Made by a program: the position numbers and the translations under genes | The notes under the pieces: model-generated | The model's input: the letters and a program-made list of their open reading frames with translations, nothing else | Databases searched by the model: none | Told to the model about the DNA's origin: nothing | Shown here: in pieces, positions 9,066-17,666 of the stretch | Layout of the letters: the number at the start of each line of letters is the position of its first letter | Numbering within the stretch: the first letter of the stretch is position 1 | Origin: Mariluticola halotolerans | Lineage (GTDB): Bacteria > Pseudomonadota > Alphaproteobacteria > Rhizobiales > Devosiaceae | Direction of reading: 5' to 3' | Length of the DNA stretch: 64,000 nt | Assembly (NCBI RefSeq): GCF_021611515.1 | Contig: NZ_CP090960.1 | Location: 2,896,001-2,960,000, forward strand

Positions 9066-9239
9066 ATGACCACAGAAGGCCACATCGCCGCATTGGAACG
9101 GCGTCATACCGAACTGGAGCGTCAACTGGAGGAGGCATTACGGCACCGGTCGCTCGATGACCTGCACGTATCCGACCTCAAGCGACGTAAACTGGAAGTC
9201 AAGGATGAACTCGTAAAGCTACAGCGTAACGCGGCTTAA
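9066..9239 (+). CDS. Second DUF465/YdcH-family small protein
   Basis: A 57-residue protein (MTTEGHIAALERRHTELER...) with the same helix-turn-helix hairpin layout and a conserved DLKRRKLEVKDEL second helix. I chose the ATG at 9066, which has a GAGAGGAG ribosome site. A start at 9051 would place the ribosome site inside the gene. It is divergent from the DUF465 gene at 8676 and ends at a strong terminator. Function unknown. Confidence 0.8.
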   Translation: MTTEGHIAALERRHTELERQLEEALRHRSLDDLHVSDLKRRKLEVKDELVKLQRNAA

Positions 9240-9275
9240 AACGCCGGCGTATTTTCCCGCTGTGCCGGGAGGAAG

Positions 9276-9302
9276 GCCACGGCAGATGCCGTGGCTTTTT
9301 TG
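9276..9302 (+). terminator. Rho-independent terminator after the DUF465 gene
   Basis: A nine-base-pair stem, GCCACGGCA (9276-9284) with TGCCGTGGC (9287-9295), followed by T7. Confidence 0.9.
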
Positions 9303-9328
9303 TTGTCCTGAGAGCGGTGCTGCTGTCC

Positions 9329-10087
9329 TCAGATGCCGAAAGTACCCCGCCCGCCATCATAGATAAGCTTGAGCGCGAGCAGAAATATCAACACGTAAGT
9401 CATGCGGTAGAACAGTTCTACTGGTACAACCCGCACGAGCCGCAGGCCGACAAAAATGCCGATAAAGGCGACTGGCAACATCATTACCGACAGTTCGAGA
9501 TTGCCGGGAGACAGTTGTCCCAGAAAGTAATAGGGGACAAGTTTCACCGCATTGACCATGGCAAAAAACCAGGCCGCCGTGCCCGCAAACATGGCCGGGG
9601 AGAGCCGTTGTGGCACCATATAGATCTGGAATGGCGGGCCGCCCGTGTGCGAGACGAAACTGGTGACACCGGCCATTGTGCCCCAGAATATGCCGGCTGG
9701 CCGGGACACGCCGGTTTGCAGTTTCTGGCGTATCGGCAACCAGGCGTCGAGCACGAAAATCAGGCTGATCAGGCCAATGGCCAGCGCCACGGCGGCGTCA
9801 GACACCATGGCGGAGGTCAGCCAGCCAAGGCCAATGCCCGCCAGCGCACCGGGCAGCAGTACCTTCAAATTGGGCCAGTGCACCTCGCGGCGAAGCGAGA
9901 TCAGCGCCACGGCATCCATGACCAGCAGCACGGGCAAGACCATGCCGGCTGCGTCGCGCGCGGGCATGACAAAGGTCAAAAGGGGCACAGATGCAGCGCC
10001 TATCGAGGGCAACAGGCCGGATTTGGAAATGCCGCTCAAAAAAAGGGCAAGGGCGCAAACCGCCAGAAACACAGGATCAATTGTCAT
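9329..10087 (-). CDS. TSUP family (TauE/SafE-like) membrane transporter
   Basis: About 252 residues with eight or so hydrophobic spans. The motifs LSGISKSGLLPSIGAASVPLL and GAGLG-like loops (GALAGIGLGWL), and the second-half repeat GTMAGVTSFVSHTGGPPF, are typical of the TauE/SafE (TSUP) family, which exports sulfite, sulfoacetate or related anions. The ATG at 10087 starts just ahead of the first span. An upstream in-frame ATG would add 19 polar residues. The substrate is unknown. It lies downstream of kefB on the same strand. Confidence 0.85.
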   Translation of the reverse strand: MTIDPVFLAVCALALFLSGISKSGLLPSIGAASVPLLTFVMPARDAAGMVLPVLLVMDAVALISLRREVHWPNLKVLLPGALAGIGLGWLTSAMVSDAAVALAIGLISLIFVLDAWLPIRQKLQTGVSRPAGIFWGTMAGVTSFVSHTGGPPFQIYMVPQRLSPAMFAGTAAWFFAMVNAVKLVPYYFLGQLSPGNLELSVMMLPVAFIGIFVGLRLVRVVPVELFYRMTYVLIFLLALKLIYDGGRGTFGI

Positions 10088-10206
10088 TGAAAAACAGACC
10101 TTAGGGAAGGTGTCCATAGGGCATTCATGGCGCTGGCTTGTCAACCAGCCGACATGCTGGGCGATTGCAAGACCTTGAATTCAGGCGCTTGGGTCAGTTC
10201 TTTGGT

Positions 10207-12126
10207 TCAGTTCTTGGCGTCCTGTTCGCCGCCATCCCCGGCAGGCTCGGGTGGGCTTTCAAAATTGCCTTCGGGGTCGGGGTGGTCGTCATCCGTGCTC
10301 GCCTTTTCGTCGTCAGCGTCGCGGATATCGGCGATCATGACTTCGTTCAGCAATTCGGTGGACTGGCGCAAATAGCCGATATAGGCGTCCTGATCCTGGC
10401 GTAGGGCCCAGCTTTCCCGCAGGACACGGCGATCGTGCCGGGCAAAGGCGTTGCCCAGATCTGTGGCGCGTTGCGGGCTATAGCCCAACAGGGTGAGCAC
10501 CTGCGTGCCCAGCCCGAGCGCTGAGCGGAACGTTTCACGCTCCCAGACATCAACGCCGATATCCATCAATTCATGGGCATGAGGGCGGTCGATGGCGCGG
10601 GCGGCAATCTTGGCCTTGGGGAAATTGCGCTTGATCATGTTGGCGATATTGAGAATGCGTTCGCGCCCGGCCACGGCAATCACAATCAGTTCCGCCTCGG
10701 CAGCGCCTGCCGCATCGAGAATATCCACCCGGCCGCCATCGCCGTAAAACACCTTGACCCCGAAGCGCTTGACCAGATCGATCTGGGAGGGGTCGTCGTC
10801 AATCAGGGTCATTTCATAGCCTTGTGCGCGCAACAGGCGGGTCACGATCTGACCAAAGCGGCCATAGCCTAAAATGATAATCTTCTTGTGTCCCTCGATG
10901 GGCTCCATATCGGGCCGGGGCAGCACGGGAGAATTAAGCCGCGGGGCGACAAGCTTGTCGAAGGCAAACAGCAATAGGGGGGTGACGGCCATTGAAAGCG
11001 CGACAATGACGGTCAGGATTTCCAGTTCGAGGGCGGTGATGCCGCCGGTGCTGCCTGCGAATTGCAGCAATACGAATGCAAATTCGCCCGCCTGGCTCAA
11101 AAGTATCGTTGTCAGCAACCGGTCGGCCATATGCATGCGGAACAGGCTGGCGAGCGTGAAAATGATCAACGCCTTGACCGTGACCAGCCCGAGGACTGCG
11201 CCAAGTATCAATGTGGGGTGGGCGACGAGCACGGAAAACGTGATCGAGGTGCCCACGGAGATGAAAAACAGGCCAAGCAGCAGGCCCTTGAATGGCTGGA
11301 GATTGCTTTCAAGTTCGTGGCGGTATTCGCTGTCGGCCAGCAAGACACCACCCAGAAAGGCACCGAGGGCGGCGGAAAGGCCGATTGATTCCATGAGCAG
11401 GGCGGCCCCGATCACCAGCGCCAGCCCCAGTGCGGTGAAGGCTTCACGCACACCGGTCTGGGCGACAAACCGCATCACGGGCCGCACCAGATAGCGCCCG
11501 CCGATTATGGTGATGGCGAAGGCGGCGACGATTTGCAGCGCTGTCAGCCAGTCGACACCATGCTGGATCACCTCAGTGGCATGTTCGCCATCAGCGGGCG
11601 GGATGCCGCTGCCGACCGCCAGAAGCGGAATGACGGCCAGCATGGGAATGACGGCGACATCCTGCAACAGCAGGATTGCAAGGCTGCCGCGTCCGGCATC
11701 GGTTGGCATGATGCCGCGCTGGGTGATGATGTTGAGGGCAATCGCTGTGGACGACATGGTCAGCGAAAAGGCGATGATCAGGCTGGCCTGCCAGCTTAGC
11801 CCCAGCCAGTAATCAATCACTGCCAGAACCAGTGCTGTGCCGAACAGCTGGGTAATGCCCAGCCCGGCAATCTTGGAGCGCATCCGCCAGAGTTCAAGCG
11901 GCTGCAGTTCCAGCCCGATGAGGAACAGCATCATCACCACGCCGAATTCGGCAATGTGACGCACGGTTTCGCTGTCGGAAATCAGGCCAAGACCATAGGG
12001 GCCGATCAGGACACCGGCCAGAAGATAGCCGAGAATAGTGCCCAGTCCCGCCGCCTTGGCCAGCGGCACCAGCGCCACGGTTGCAGCCAGCAGAACAAAA
12101 ATGGCCAGCAGGAGATTATTCTCCAT
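10207..12126 (-). CDS. CPA2-family cation:proton antiporter, Kef-type with TrkA-N domain
   Basis: A 639-residue protein. The N-terminal ~390 residues carry about twelve membrane spans with family motifs (LIGLELQPLELWRMR; GLSAALGAFLGGVLLADSEY). A Rossmann TrkA-N domain starts at about residue 415 (KIIILGYGRFGQIVTRLL) and binds nucleotide to gate the channel. This is the KefB/KefC layout of glutathione-gated potassium efflux systems. The C-terminal ~100 residues are acidic and divergent. The start at 12126 gives MENNLLLAIFVLLAA, typical for Kef proteins. No KefF/KefG partner is adjacent. Confidence 0.88.
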   Translation of the reverse strand: MENNLLLAIFVLLAATVALVPLAKAAGLGTILGYLLAGVLIGPYGLGLISDSETVRHIAEFGVVMMLFLIGLELQPLELWRMRSKIAGLGITQLFGTALVLAVIDYWLGLSWQASLIIAFSLTMSSTAIALNIITQRGIMPTDAGRGSLAILLLQDVAVIPMLAVIPLLAVGSGIPPADGEHATEVIQHGVDWLTALQIVAAFAITIIGGRYLVRPVMRFVAQTGVREAFTALGLALVIGAALLMESIGLSAALGAFLGGVLLADSEYRHELESNLQPFKGLLLGLFFISVGTSITFSVLVAHPTLILGAVLGLVTVKALIIFTLASLFRMHMADRLLTTILLSQAGEFAFVLLQFAGSTGGITALELEILTVIVALSMAVTPLLLFAFDKLVAPRLNSPVLPRPDMEPIEGHKKIIILGYGRFGQIVTRLLRAQGYEMTLIDDDPSQIDLVKRFGVKVFYGDGGRVDILDAAGAAEAELIVIAVAGRERILNIANMIKRNFPKAKIAARAIDRPHAHELMDIGVDVWERETFRSALGLGTQVLTLLGYSPQRATDLGNAFARHDRRVLRESWALRQDQDAYIGYLRQSTELLNEVMIADIRDADDEKASTDDDHPDPEGNFESPPEPAGDGGEQDAKN

Positions 12127-12252
12127 GGCCGGCCATCCCGTATGTGCCGAACAGGTCGGCACGTATTTGTATTTTACAAAGCGGGGATACGGCCATCATT
12201 CACCAAAATTATTTGGCAAATGATGGAATGAATAGGGTCCCCGTTCAATGCC

Positions 12253-12990
12253 TTATTCGTCGTCAGCTTCGTTTTTGAGCGAGGTCAGTTTGGCAAAAAC
12301 CGAATCCGCGTCAAAGTCGTCCTGATTTTCGTGGCTCTCGCGGCCCTCGTTTTCGGTGTCGCCATTGAGGGCTGCATCTTTCTCAGCCATGACGCGCGCG
12401 GCGCTCGAGAGCGCTTCTTCAGCGGTCAGCAGCATGGTGCCGTTATCAGCTTCATCCGGCGTGTTGCCGCCCTTGGCCGCCTTTTTGACTTCCATATCGA
12501 GGTCAATCTGGGTGCAAAGGCCAAGGGTTACCGGGTCCATTGCCGTCAGGTTGGCAGCGTTCCAGTGCGAACCTTCACGCACGGCCTCAATTGTTGTTTT
12601 GGTCGTGCCGACCAGACGCATGATCTGCGCGTCCTTGAGTTCGGGATGGCTGCGCACCAGCCACTTGATTGCGCCGGGGCGTTCATTGCGGCGGGAGATC
12701 GGCGTGTAACGCGGTCCCTTGCGCTTGGCCTGGGCAACAACGACTTTGGGGTCCGACATTTTCATGCGGTAAGCGGGGTCAGCTTCTGCCTTGCTGATCT
12801 CTTCACGTGTCAGCTGGCCATTGTTGAGCGGGCTGGCACCCATGATGCCGCCAGCAACGTCGCCATCGGCAATGCCCTGAACCTCAAGCGGGTGCAGGCT
12901 GCAGAATGCGGCAATCTGATCAAAGGTCAGCGCGGTATTGTCGACAAGCCACACGGCAGTGGCTTTTGGCATCAAAAGAGCTGTGGCCAT
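12253..12990 (-). CDS. trcR: Cell-cycle transcriptional regulator TrcR (DUF1013)
   Basis: A 245-residue protein of the DUF1013 family, known in alphaproteobacteria as TrcR. The N-terminus WLVDNTALTFDQIAAFCSLH is the family signature, with two helix-turn-helix-like regions at residues ~15-45 and ~100-130 (KWLVRSHPELKDAQIMRLVG). The ATG at 12990 has a GAGGAG ribosome site. The frame stays open upstream to 13401, but that part is not like the family. The C-terminus is acidic. It is divergent from the DUF1192 and rcdA genes, forming a cell-cycle cluster. Confidence 0.88.
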   Translation of the reverse strand: MATALLMPKATAVWLVDNTALTFDQIAAFCSLHPLEVQGIADGDVAGGIMGASPLNNGQLTREEISKAEADPAYRMKMSDPKVVVAQAKRKGPRYTPISRRNERPGAIKWLVRSHPELKDAQIMRLVGTTKTTIEAVREGSHWNAANLTAMDPVTLGLCTQIDLDMEVKKAAKGGNTPDEADNGTMLLTAEEALSSAARVMAEKDAALNGDTENEGRESHENQDDFDADSVFAKLTSLKNEADDE

Positions 12991-13204
12991 AGTCAATATC
13001 TCCTCGTGGTGCGCCCCGGGATCTTCCGGAACGCCCCGCCTCTTGGCATCATTGCTGAGGGGGAATTTGAAACTTATATAATCCGCGTCGGTCCGTTTCG
13101 CAATCAGCATATGCGGGTTTTCTCGCTTTGTTACCATCGGGATTTGCGGCATGATCCTGATCCGTGGCAGGTGGGGCAGGTGATTTTGGCAATGGAGGTC
13201 AGGG

Positions 13205-13393
13205 ATGATGGATGATGAGGGCAGGCCGGAAAAACCGGTAGACCACGTGGTCGGCATGGTGCTCGACGCCTTGTCGATTGAGGAGCTGGAGGCGCGCATT
13301 GTTGTGCTTGAGGGCGAGATCGTGCGGATCAGGGAAGCGATCGCCAGCAAGACGGCAACAAAATCCGCTGCCGATGCGATATTCAAGCTGTGA
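13205..13393 (+). CDS. DUF1192 family protein
   Basis: A 62-residue protein with the DUF1192 signature LSIEELEARIVVLEGEIVRI, a short coiled coil seen in nearly all Hyphomicrobiales next to trcR and rcdA. Function unknown. Two in-frame ATGs (13205 and 13208) follow a GGTCAGGG site; either may be used. Confidence 0.85.
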   Translation: MMDDEGRPEKPVDHVVGMVLDALSIEELEARIVVLEGEIVRIREAIASKTATKSAADAIFKL

Positions 13394-13448
13394 CCAAACA
13401 ACGTGCAAATTCATAGGGTTGACGGTGTGTGAAGCAGCAGGGTTAAGA

Positions 13449-13475
13449 GAGTCCCACCTGTTAACGTGTAATTAA
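13449..13475. promoter_or_regulatory. CtrA box with adjacent GANTC methylation site
   Basis: TTAACGTGTAATTAA (13461-13475) matches the full CtrA consensus TTAA-N7-TTAA exactly. GAGTC at 13449-13453, eight bases upstream, fits the CcrM recognition site GANTC. The pair lies in the 341-base gap between DUF1192 and rcdA. The nearest transcript start it could serve is the candidate small RNA that follows, or rcdA 260 bases downstream. Confidence 0.7.
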
Positions 13476-13489
13476 GAGGTTTGCAGTAA

Positions 13490-13590
13490 CCTTTTCATGT
13501 CCGGTTCTTCCGGACCTACAGAGCGGTTTCTCCCTCTGTTTGACGCCTCCCTGTTAACTTTCGAGAGCCGTTTCGACGGCTCTTTTTTCT
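13490..13590 (+). ncRNA. Candidate CtrA-linked small RNA upstream of rcdA
   Basis: Three successive hairpins are visible. Stem 1 is GTCCGG (13499-13504) with CCGGAC (13510-13515). Stem 2 is ACAGAG (13518-13523) with CTCTGT (13534-13539). Stem 3 is GAGCCGT (13565-13571) with ACGGCTC (13576-13582), closing a TTCG tetraloop and followed by T6, a strong Rho-independent terminator. Between stems 2 and 3 an unpaired CCTCCC (13546-13551) could pair with ribosome-binding sites. No coding gene ends at this terminator: DUF1192 stops about 170 bases upstream. I infer a ~90-nt trans-acting RNA starting near 13497, just after the CtrA box. The 5' end is approximate. Bases 13591-13734 then form the rcdA leader, where I see nothing else definite. 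Confidence 0.6.
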
Positions 13591-13734
13591 TGTCCAAAAT
13601 TCTGGCGGGAAAGGGCATTGGCGCATGTGCATATTAAGCTTGTTGAAAGCCGGATGATGTCAAATAGGTGACGCAGCGCCATTTGCGGCGTAAGATCTGC
13701 ACATTCGATATTTCAAATTTTTGGCTGGAAACGC

Positions 13735-14268
13735 GTGGAAAACAAACAGGACAGGCCCGGCGCGGTTGCCATCGGCCCCCGATTTATTGCATCGGGCGGG
13801 TTCGATGCGCTTTATCGCGAAGGCATGGCCCTGATTGAAGAGGTTGCCGCCTATCTGGATGGTGCGGGACGGGGAGACAGCCGCAACCTGCCGCGCGATG
13901 CCTCTTTCGTTTATGCCACTGAGTCGATGCGGCTCACCACAAGGTTAATGCAGATTGCCTCCTGGCTGCTTTTGCAGCGCGCGGTGCATGAAGGCGAGAT
14001 CACGCCGGAGAACGGGCGCGCCGAGAAAGCCAAGGTGAAATTTTCCGCTACCCCGTCGGATCGCGGGGGACCGGGCTGGGACGAGTTGCCCCCGGCATTG
14101 ACCGATTACATTGCCAAGGGTGACCGGCTTTATGAGCGGGTTGTGCAATTCGACAAGCTGGAGCGCGGGGAGGTGCCGCGCGATACTGATGCCAGCCGGG
14201 CGAATGGTGTGGCCGATCAGATGTCCCGGTTGCAGTCCGCTTTTGGTCTTGGGGCCCGGGTCAAATAG
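13735..14268 (+). CDS. rcdA: RcdA, CtrA-degradation adaptor (DUF1465)
   Basis: A 177-residue protein of the DUF1465/RcdA family, a ClpXP adaptor that helps degrade the cell-cycle regulator CtrA in Caulobacter. The family signature ATESMRLTTRLMQIASWLLLQRA is at residues ~60-82, and the C-terminus (MSRLQSAFG) matches relatives. The start codon is GTG (MENKQDRPGA...). It is preceded by the candidate CtrA-controlled RNA and converges on rpmE through a shared terminator. Confidence 0.88.
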   Translation: MENKQDRPGAVAIGPRFIASGGFDALYREGMALIEEVAAYLDGAGRGDSRNLPRDASFVYATESMRLTTRLMQIASWLLLQRAVHEGEITPENGRAEKAKVKFSATPSDRGGPGWDELPPALTDYIAKGDRLYERVVQFDKLERGEVPRDTDASRANGVADQMSRLQSAFGLGARVK

Positions 14269-14288
14269 CTTACCCGTCTGAGACAAAC

Positions 14289-14318
14289 AAAAAACCCGGC
14301 CAGTTGGCCGGGTTTTTT
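14289..14318. terminator. Bidirectional terminator between rcdA and rpmE
   Basis: A 12-bp stem AAAACCCGGCCA (14291-14302) with TGGCCGGGTTTT (14305-14316), flanked by A and T tracts. Confidence 0.9.
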
Positions 14319-14344
14319 TATACTCGTCAGGCTTTGGCCCGGAT

Positions 14345-14566
14345 TTAACCGAGGATGCCCTTGAACTTTTCCTTGAACCGGGAGACGCGGCCGCCGCGGT
14401 CGACAAGGTGGCCCGAGCCACCGGTCCATGCCGGATGGGTCTTGGGATCGATATCGAGCTGAAGGGTGTCCCCTTCCTTGCCGTAGGTCGAACGTGTTTC
14501 GTATTCGGTACCGTCGGTCATCACAACCTTGATGGTGTGATAGTCCGGATGGATATCCTTTTTCAT
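14345..14566 (-). CDS. rpmE: 50S ribosomal protein L31, zinc-free type
   Basis: A 73-residue protein starting [20 protein letters not shown], typical of L31. The positions that hold the CxxC zinc ligands in the zinc-binding type are Thr/Ser here (YETRSTYG), so it belongs to the C-minus (zinc-independent) form. HPAWTGG is the conserved C-terminal block. Convergent with rcdA. Confidence 0.95.
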   Translation of the reverse strand: MKKDIHPDYHTIKVVMTDGTEYETRSTYGKEGDTLQLDIDPKTHPAWTGGSGHLVDRGGRVSRFKEKFKGILG

Positions 14567-14764
14567 CGCTTCACCCTCAAATCAAACGGGCGCAAAGGCG
14601 CCCGGGGAGCATTCACTTAACTGGTTGGCGGGCTTTCTACAGAAACAATACGCAAACTGCAAGAGGTGTGACGGTTTGCCTTGCCGGATGGTGCAAACGC
14701 CGGTTGCAGGCATAAGCGCCAGTGCCTATGTAGGAGCATCTCCACAAACAGGCATGGCCGATAC

Positions 14765-16588
14765 ATGACCGATAGTACAGCGCAAAATGTGACGGCCGGA
14801 CAACGCGGACCCTCGGAAGTCGAGGCTCCCGCCAAGGATATCAAGCCTTTGCGTCGTCTGGTGCCGTTTCTCATGCGCTATCCGGTGCGGCTGTCTCTGA
14901 CGATTGTCTTCCTGTTGGTGGCAACGATTGCCTCTCTCTCGATCCCCCTGGCAACAGGCAGTCTGATCGACGAGGGTTTTATTTCGCAGAACCTGGATAA
15001 TGTGACCCAATACGGGGTCGGCATTGTTTTGCTCGCGGGAATCATGGCGGTGGCCAGTGGTGCGCGATTCTATTTCATTTCGGTGATCGGCGAACGCATC
15101 CTGACCGATCTGCGCACCGCCGTGTTCGATCACATGCTCAGCCTTGATGCGACTTTTTTTGATACGCACCGTGTGGGCGAACTGACCTCCCGGCTCAATT
15201 CCGATGTGGCGATCATCCGCAGCGCCATTGGTTCGAGTGCCTCGCTGGCCTTGCGCTCGCTTGTGACGATCGCGGGGGCCGTGGTGATGATGTTCCTGAC
15301 CGCGCCAGAACTGGCGCTGGCCGTGGTGCTGATCATTCCCGCCATTGTGGTGCCGATGGTCTTTCTTACCCACCGTTTGCGCGGCATGTCGCGCCGCACC
15401 CAGGATGCGATTGCCGATATTTCCGCGATGGCAACGGAGAGCCTTGGTGCGATCCGCACCATCAAGGCCTTTGTGCAGGAAGGCGCGCAGTCCGCTTCGT
15501 TTGGCAAATGGTCAGAGGTCAGTTTCCAGGCCGAGCGCCGCCGGTTGCTGATGCGTTCGTTTCTCGTGGCCGTGGTCATCTTTCTGGGCGCCGCCGCCAT
15601 CGTTCTACTGGTCTGGTGGGGCGCCCGCGCCGTGTTTGAGGGCAGTGTGACCGCCGGGCAGCTGACCCAGTTTCTGATTTTCGCGCTGATGGCCGCCGGT
15701 TCGCTGACCAATGTTTCCGAGGTCTGGGGGTCGTTGCAAGCAGTCGCCGGATCGACCGAGCGCCTGATTGAAATTCTCGACACCGAGCCGGGATTGCCGA
15801 TTGCCGCAAAGCCCAAGGAAATGCCGCTGCCGCCAAAAGGTACGGTCAAGTTCGACAAGGTCGGGTTTGCCTATCAGACGCGTGACAATGAGACGGTCCT
15901 TGATAATCTGAGTTTTGAGGTCGAGCCGGGCGAAACGGTTGCGCTGGTTGGGGCCTCGGGGTCCGGAAAATCCACTGTCTTTGCCCTGTTGCAGCGCTTT
16001 TATGACGTGAAAAAAGGCACGGTCAGTGTCGATGGGCTGGATGTGCGCGATGTGTCGCCGTTCGAATTGCGCAAGCGCTTTGCCTATGTGGAGCAGGAAT
16101 CGATGATGTTCGCGGGCACGATTGCCGAGAACATCCGTTTCGGCAAACCAGAGGCGACCGATGCGGAAGTGATGGCGGCGGCACAGGCCGCTCTTGTCGA
16201 TGAATTCGTTGGCGGCCTGCAAAATGGCTATGAATCGATTGTCGGCGAGCGCGGTGTCATGCTCTCAGGCGGCCAGAAGCAGCGTATTGCCATTGCCCGG
16301 GCCCTGCTCAAGGATGCCCCCATTCTGCTGCTTGACGAGGCCACCAGCGCGCTGGACGCGCAAAGTGAGCATCTGGTGCAGGAAGCGCTGGAACGGCTGA
16401 TGGAGGGGCGCACATCGATCGTGATCGCCCATCGTCTGGCAACCATTCGCGATGCGAACCGCATTCTTGTGCTCGATAGCGGTCACCTGATCGATCAGGG
16501 CACCCATGATGAACTGGTTGCCAAGGGCGGGCGTTATGCCGAGCTGGCAAAATTACAGTTCCATTATCAGGATGGCGCGCTGGCTTGA
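14765..16588 (+). CDS. ABC exporter, fused permease-ATPase (MsbA/multidrug type)
   Basis: A 607-residue half-transporter. A type-1 exporter membrane domain covers residues ~45-330 with six spans. The ATPase follows, with Walker A GASGSGKST, signature LSGGQKQR, Walker B ILLLDEATSALD and switch IAHRLAT. The ATG at 14765 is chosen because upstream in-frame codons overlap the divergent rpmE promoter region and look non-coding. It is a homodimeric exporter by family, of lipid or drug substrate. Its position next to rpmE is common in Hyphomicrobiales. Confidence 0.9.
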   Translation: MTDSTAQNVTAGQRGPSEVEAPAKDIKPLRRLVPFLMRYPVRLSLTIVFLLVATIASLSIPLATGSLIDEGFISQNLDNVTQYGVGIVLLAGIMAVASGARFYFISVIGERILTDLRTAVFDHMLSLDATFFDTHRVGELTSRLNSDVAIIRSAIGSSASLALRSLVTIAGAVVMMFLTAPELALAVVLIIPAIVVPMVFLTHRLRGMSRRTQDAIADISAMATESLGAIRTIKAFVQEGAQSASFGKWSEVSFQAERRRLLMRSFLVAVVIFLGAAAIVLLVWWGARAVFEGSVTAGQLTQFLIFALMAAGSLTNVSEVWGSLQAVAGSTERLIEILDTEPGLPIAAKPKEMPLPPKGTVKFDKVGFAYQTRDNETVLDNLSFEVEPGETVALVGASGSGKSTVFALLQRFYDVKKGTVSVDGLDVRDVSPFELRKRFAYVEQESMMFAGTIAENIRFGKPEATDAEVMAAAQAALVDEFVGGLQNGYESIVGERGVMLSGGQKQRIAIARALLKDAPILLLDEATSALDAQSEHLVQEALERLMEGRTSIVIAHRLATIRDANRILVLDSGHLIDQGTHDELVAKGGRYAELAKLQFHYQDGALA

Positions 16589-16630
16589 TGCGCGCGCCGG
16601 GGCGGTCTTGCCGTTTGAGGTCCAGTCGGC

Positions 16631-17656
16631 CTAGCCTTCGGTCAGCTTGAATTCGATGCGGCGGTTGCGGCGATAGGCTTCCTCGCTGTCGCCGGGATCG
16701 ATCGGGGTGAATTCGCCAAAACCTGCGGCGACCAGCCGGTTGGGCGAGACACCCTGTTCCACCAGATATTTGGCCACCGAAATCGCGCGCGCTGCCGACA
16801 ATTCCCAGTTTGAGGGGAATTGCGAGGTCGCAATCGGCCGCCGGTCGGTATGGCCATCAATGCGCAAAACCCAGTTGATTTCGGGCGGTATTTCTTGTTC
16901 CAGCTGCAACAGGGCCTCGCCCAGTTTGGCAATTTCCTCGCTGCCTTCGGGCGAAATATTGGCCTGACCGGCATTGAACAGCACTTCGGACTGGAAGACG
17001 AACCGGTCGCCCACCACGCGCACATCGGAGCGGTCGGCGAGAATTTCGCGCAGACGCCCGAAAAAGTCCGAACGGTAGCGCGACAGGTCCTGCACGCGCT
17101 GGGCGAGGGCGAGATTGAGACGGCGGCCAAGATCGGCAATGCGGGTGCGCGATTCCGTGTCGCGGTTCTCCGAGGCTTCCAGCGCCTGTTCCAGCGCGCC
17201 GATCTGGGTGCGGAGAGCCGCGAGTTGCTGGTTGAGCAGGGCGACCTGGGCCGCCGCTTCGCTGGAGATTTCCTGCTGGGCGTTCAGTTCAGCGGTCAGC
17301 CCTGCAATCTGGGCATCCTTGTCGGCCAGCCCGCCGCCCACGCCACTCATTTGCGCACGCAGGCTGTCCCGTTCCGCCTCTGTCCCGGAAAGCGTGGCGC
17401 TGAGGCTGGCGATGGTGGTTTCCAGCTCGTCGGCGTTGGCCCGTTCCAGCTGCAGCAATTCAGTCAGTTCGGCAATCTGGGAATTGAGCCGCGACAGCGC
17501 GGTGTCCTTGCCCAGAATTTCCTGCCCGAGAAAGAATTGTGCGAGCACGAAAAGCGAGAGCAGGAACATGATGACGAGCAGAAGGCTCGACAAGGCGTCG
17601 ACAAAGCCGGGCCAGTAATTTGTGCGTTCGACATTGCGCCGGCCATAGGATGCCAT
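16631..17656 (-). CDS. MotB/OmpA-like peptidoglycan-binding membrane protein
   Basis: A 341-residue protein: one N-terminal membrane span (residues ~20-42, ALSSLLLVIMFLLSLFVLAQF), a long coiled coil (~50-180), and a C-terminal OmpA-like domain with IDGHTDRRPI and the NRRIEFKLTEG end. The layout is that of MotB or ZorB: anchored in the inner membrane and gripping peptidoglycan. An aspartate in the span (FVDALSSLL) is at the place of the proton-binding Asp of MotB. It follows the MotA-like gene by 10 bases, so the two probably form one ion-driven complex. No flagellar genes are nearby. Its work is unknown. Confidence 0.8.
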   Translation of the reverse strand: MASYGRRNVERTNYWPGFVDALSSLLLVIMFLLSLFVLAQFFLGQEILGKDTALSRLNSQIAELTELLQLERANADELETTIASLSATLSGTEAERDSLRAQMSGVGGGLADKDAQIAGLTAELNAQQEISSEAAAQVALLNQQLAALRTQIGALEQALEASENRDTESRTRIADLGRRLNLALAQRVQDLSRYRSDFFGRLREILADRSDVRVVGDRFVFQSEVLFNAGQANISPEGSEEIAKLGEALLQLEQEIPPEINWVLRIDGHTDRRPIATSQFPSNWELSAARAISVAKYLVEQGVSPNRLVAAGFGEFTPIDPGDSEEAYRRNRRIEFKLTEG

Positions 17657-17666
17657 TTGTCAGCCC

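Noticed and set aside
12991-13401. Upstream extension of the trcR reading frame
   Set aside because: The frame is open, but it lacks family similarity and contains the natural ribosome site; a promoter-like TATATAA lies in it.
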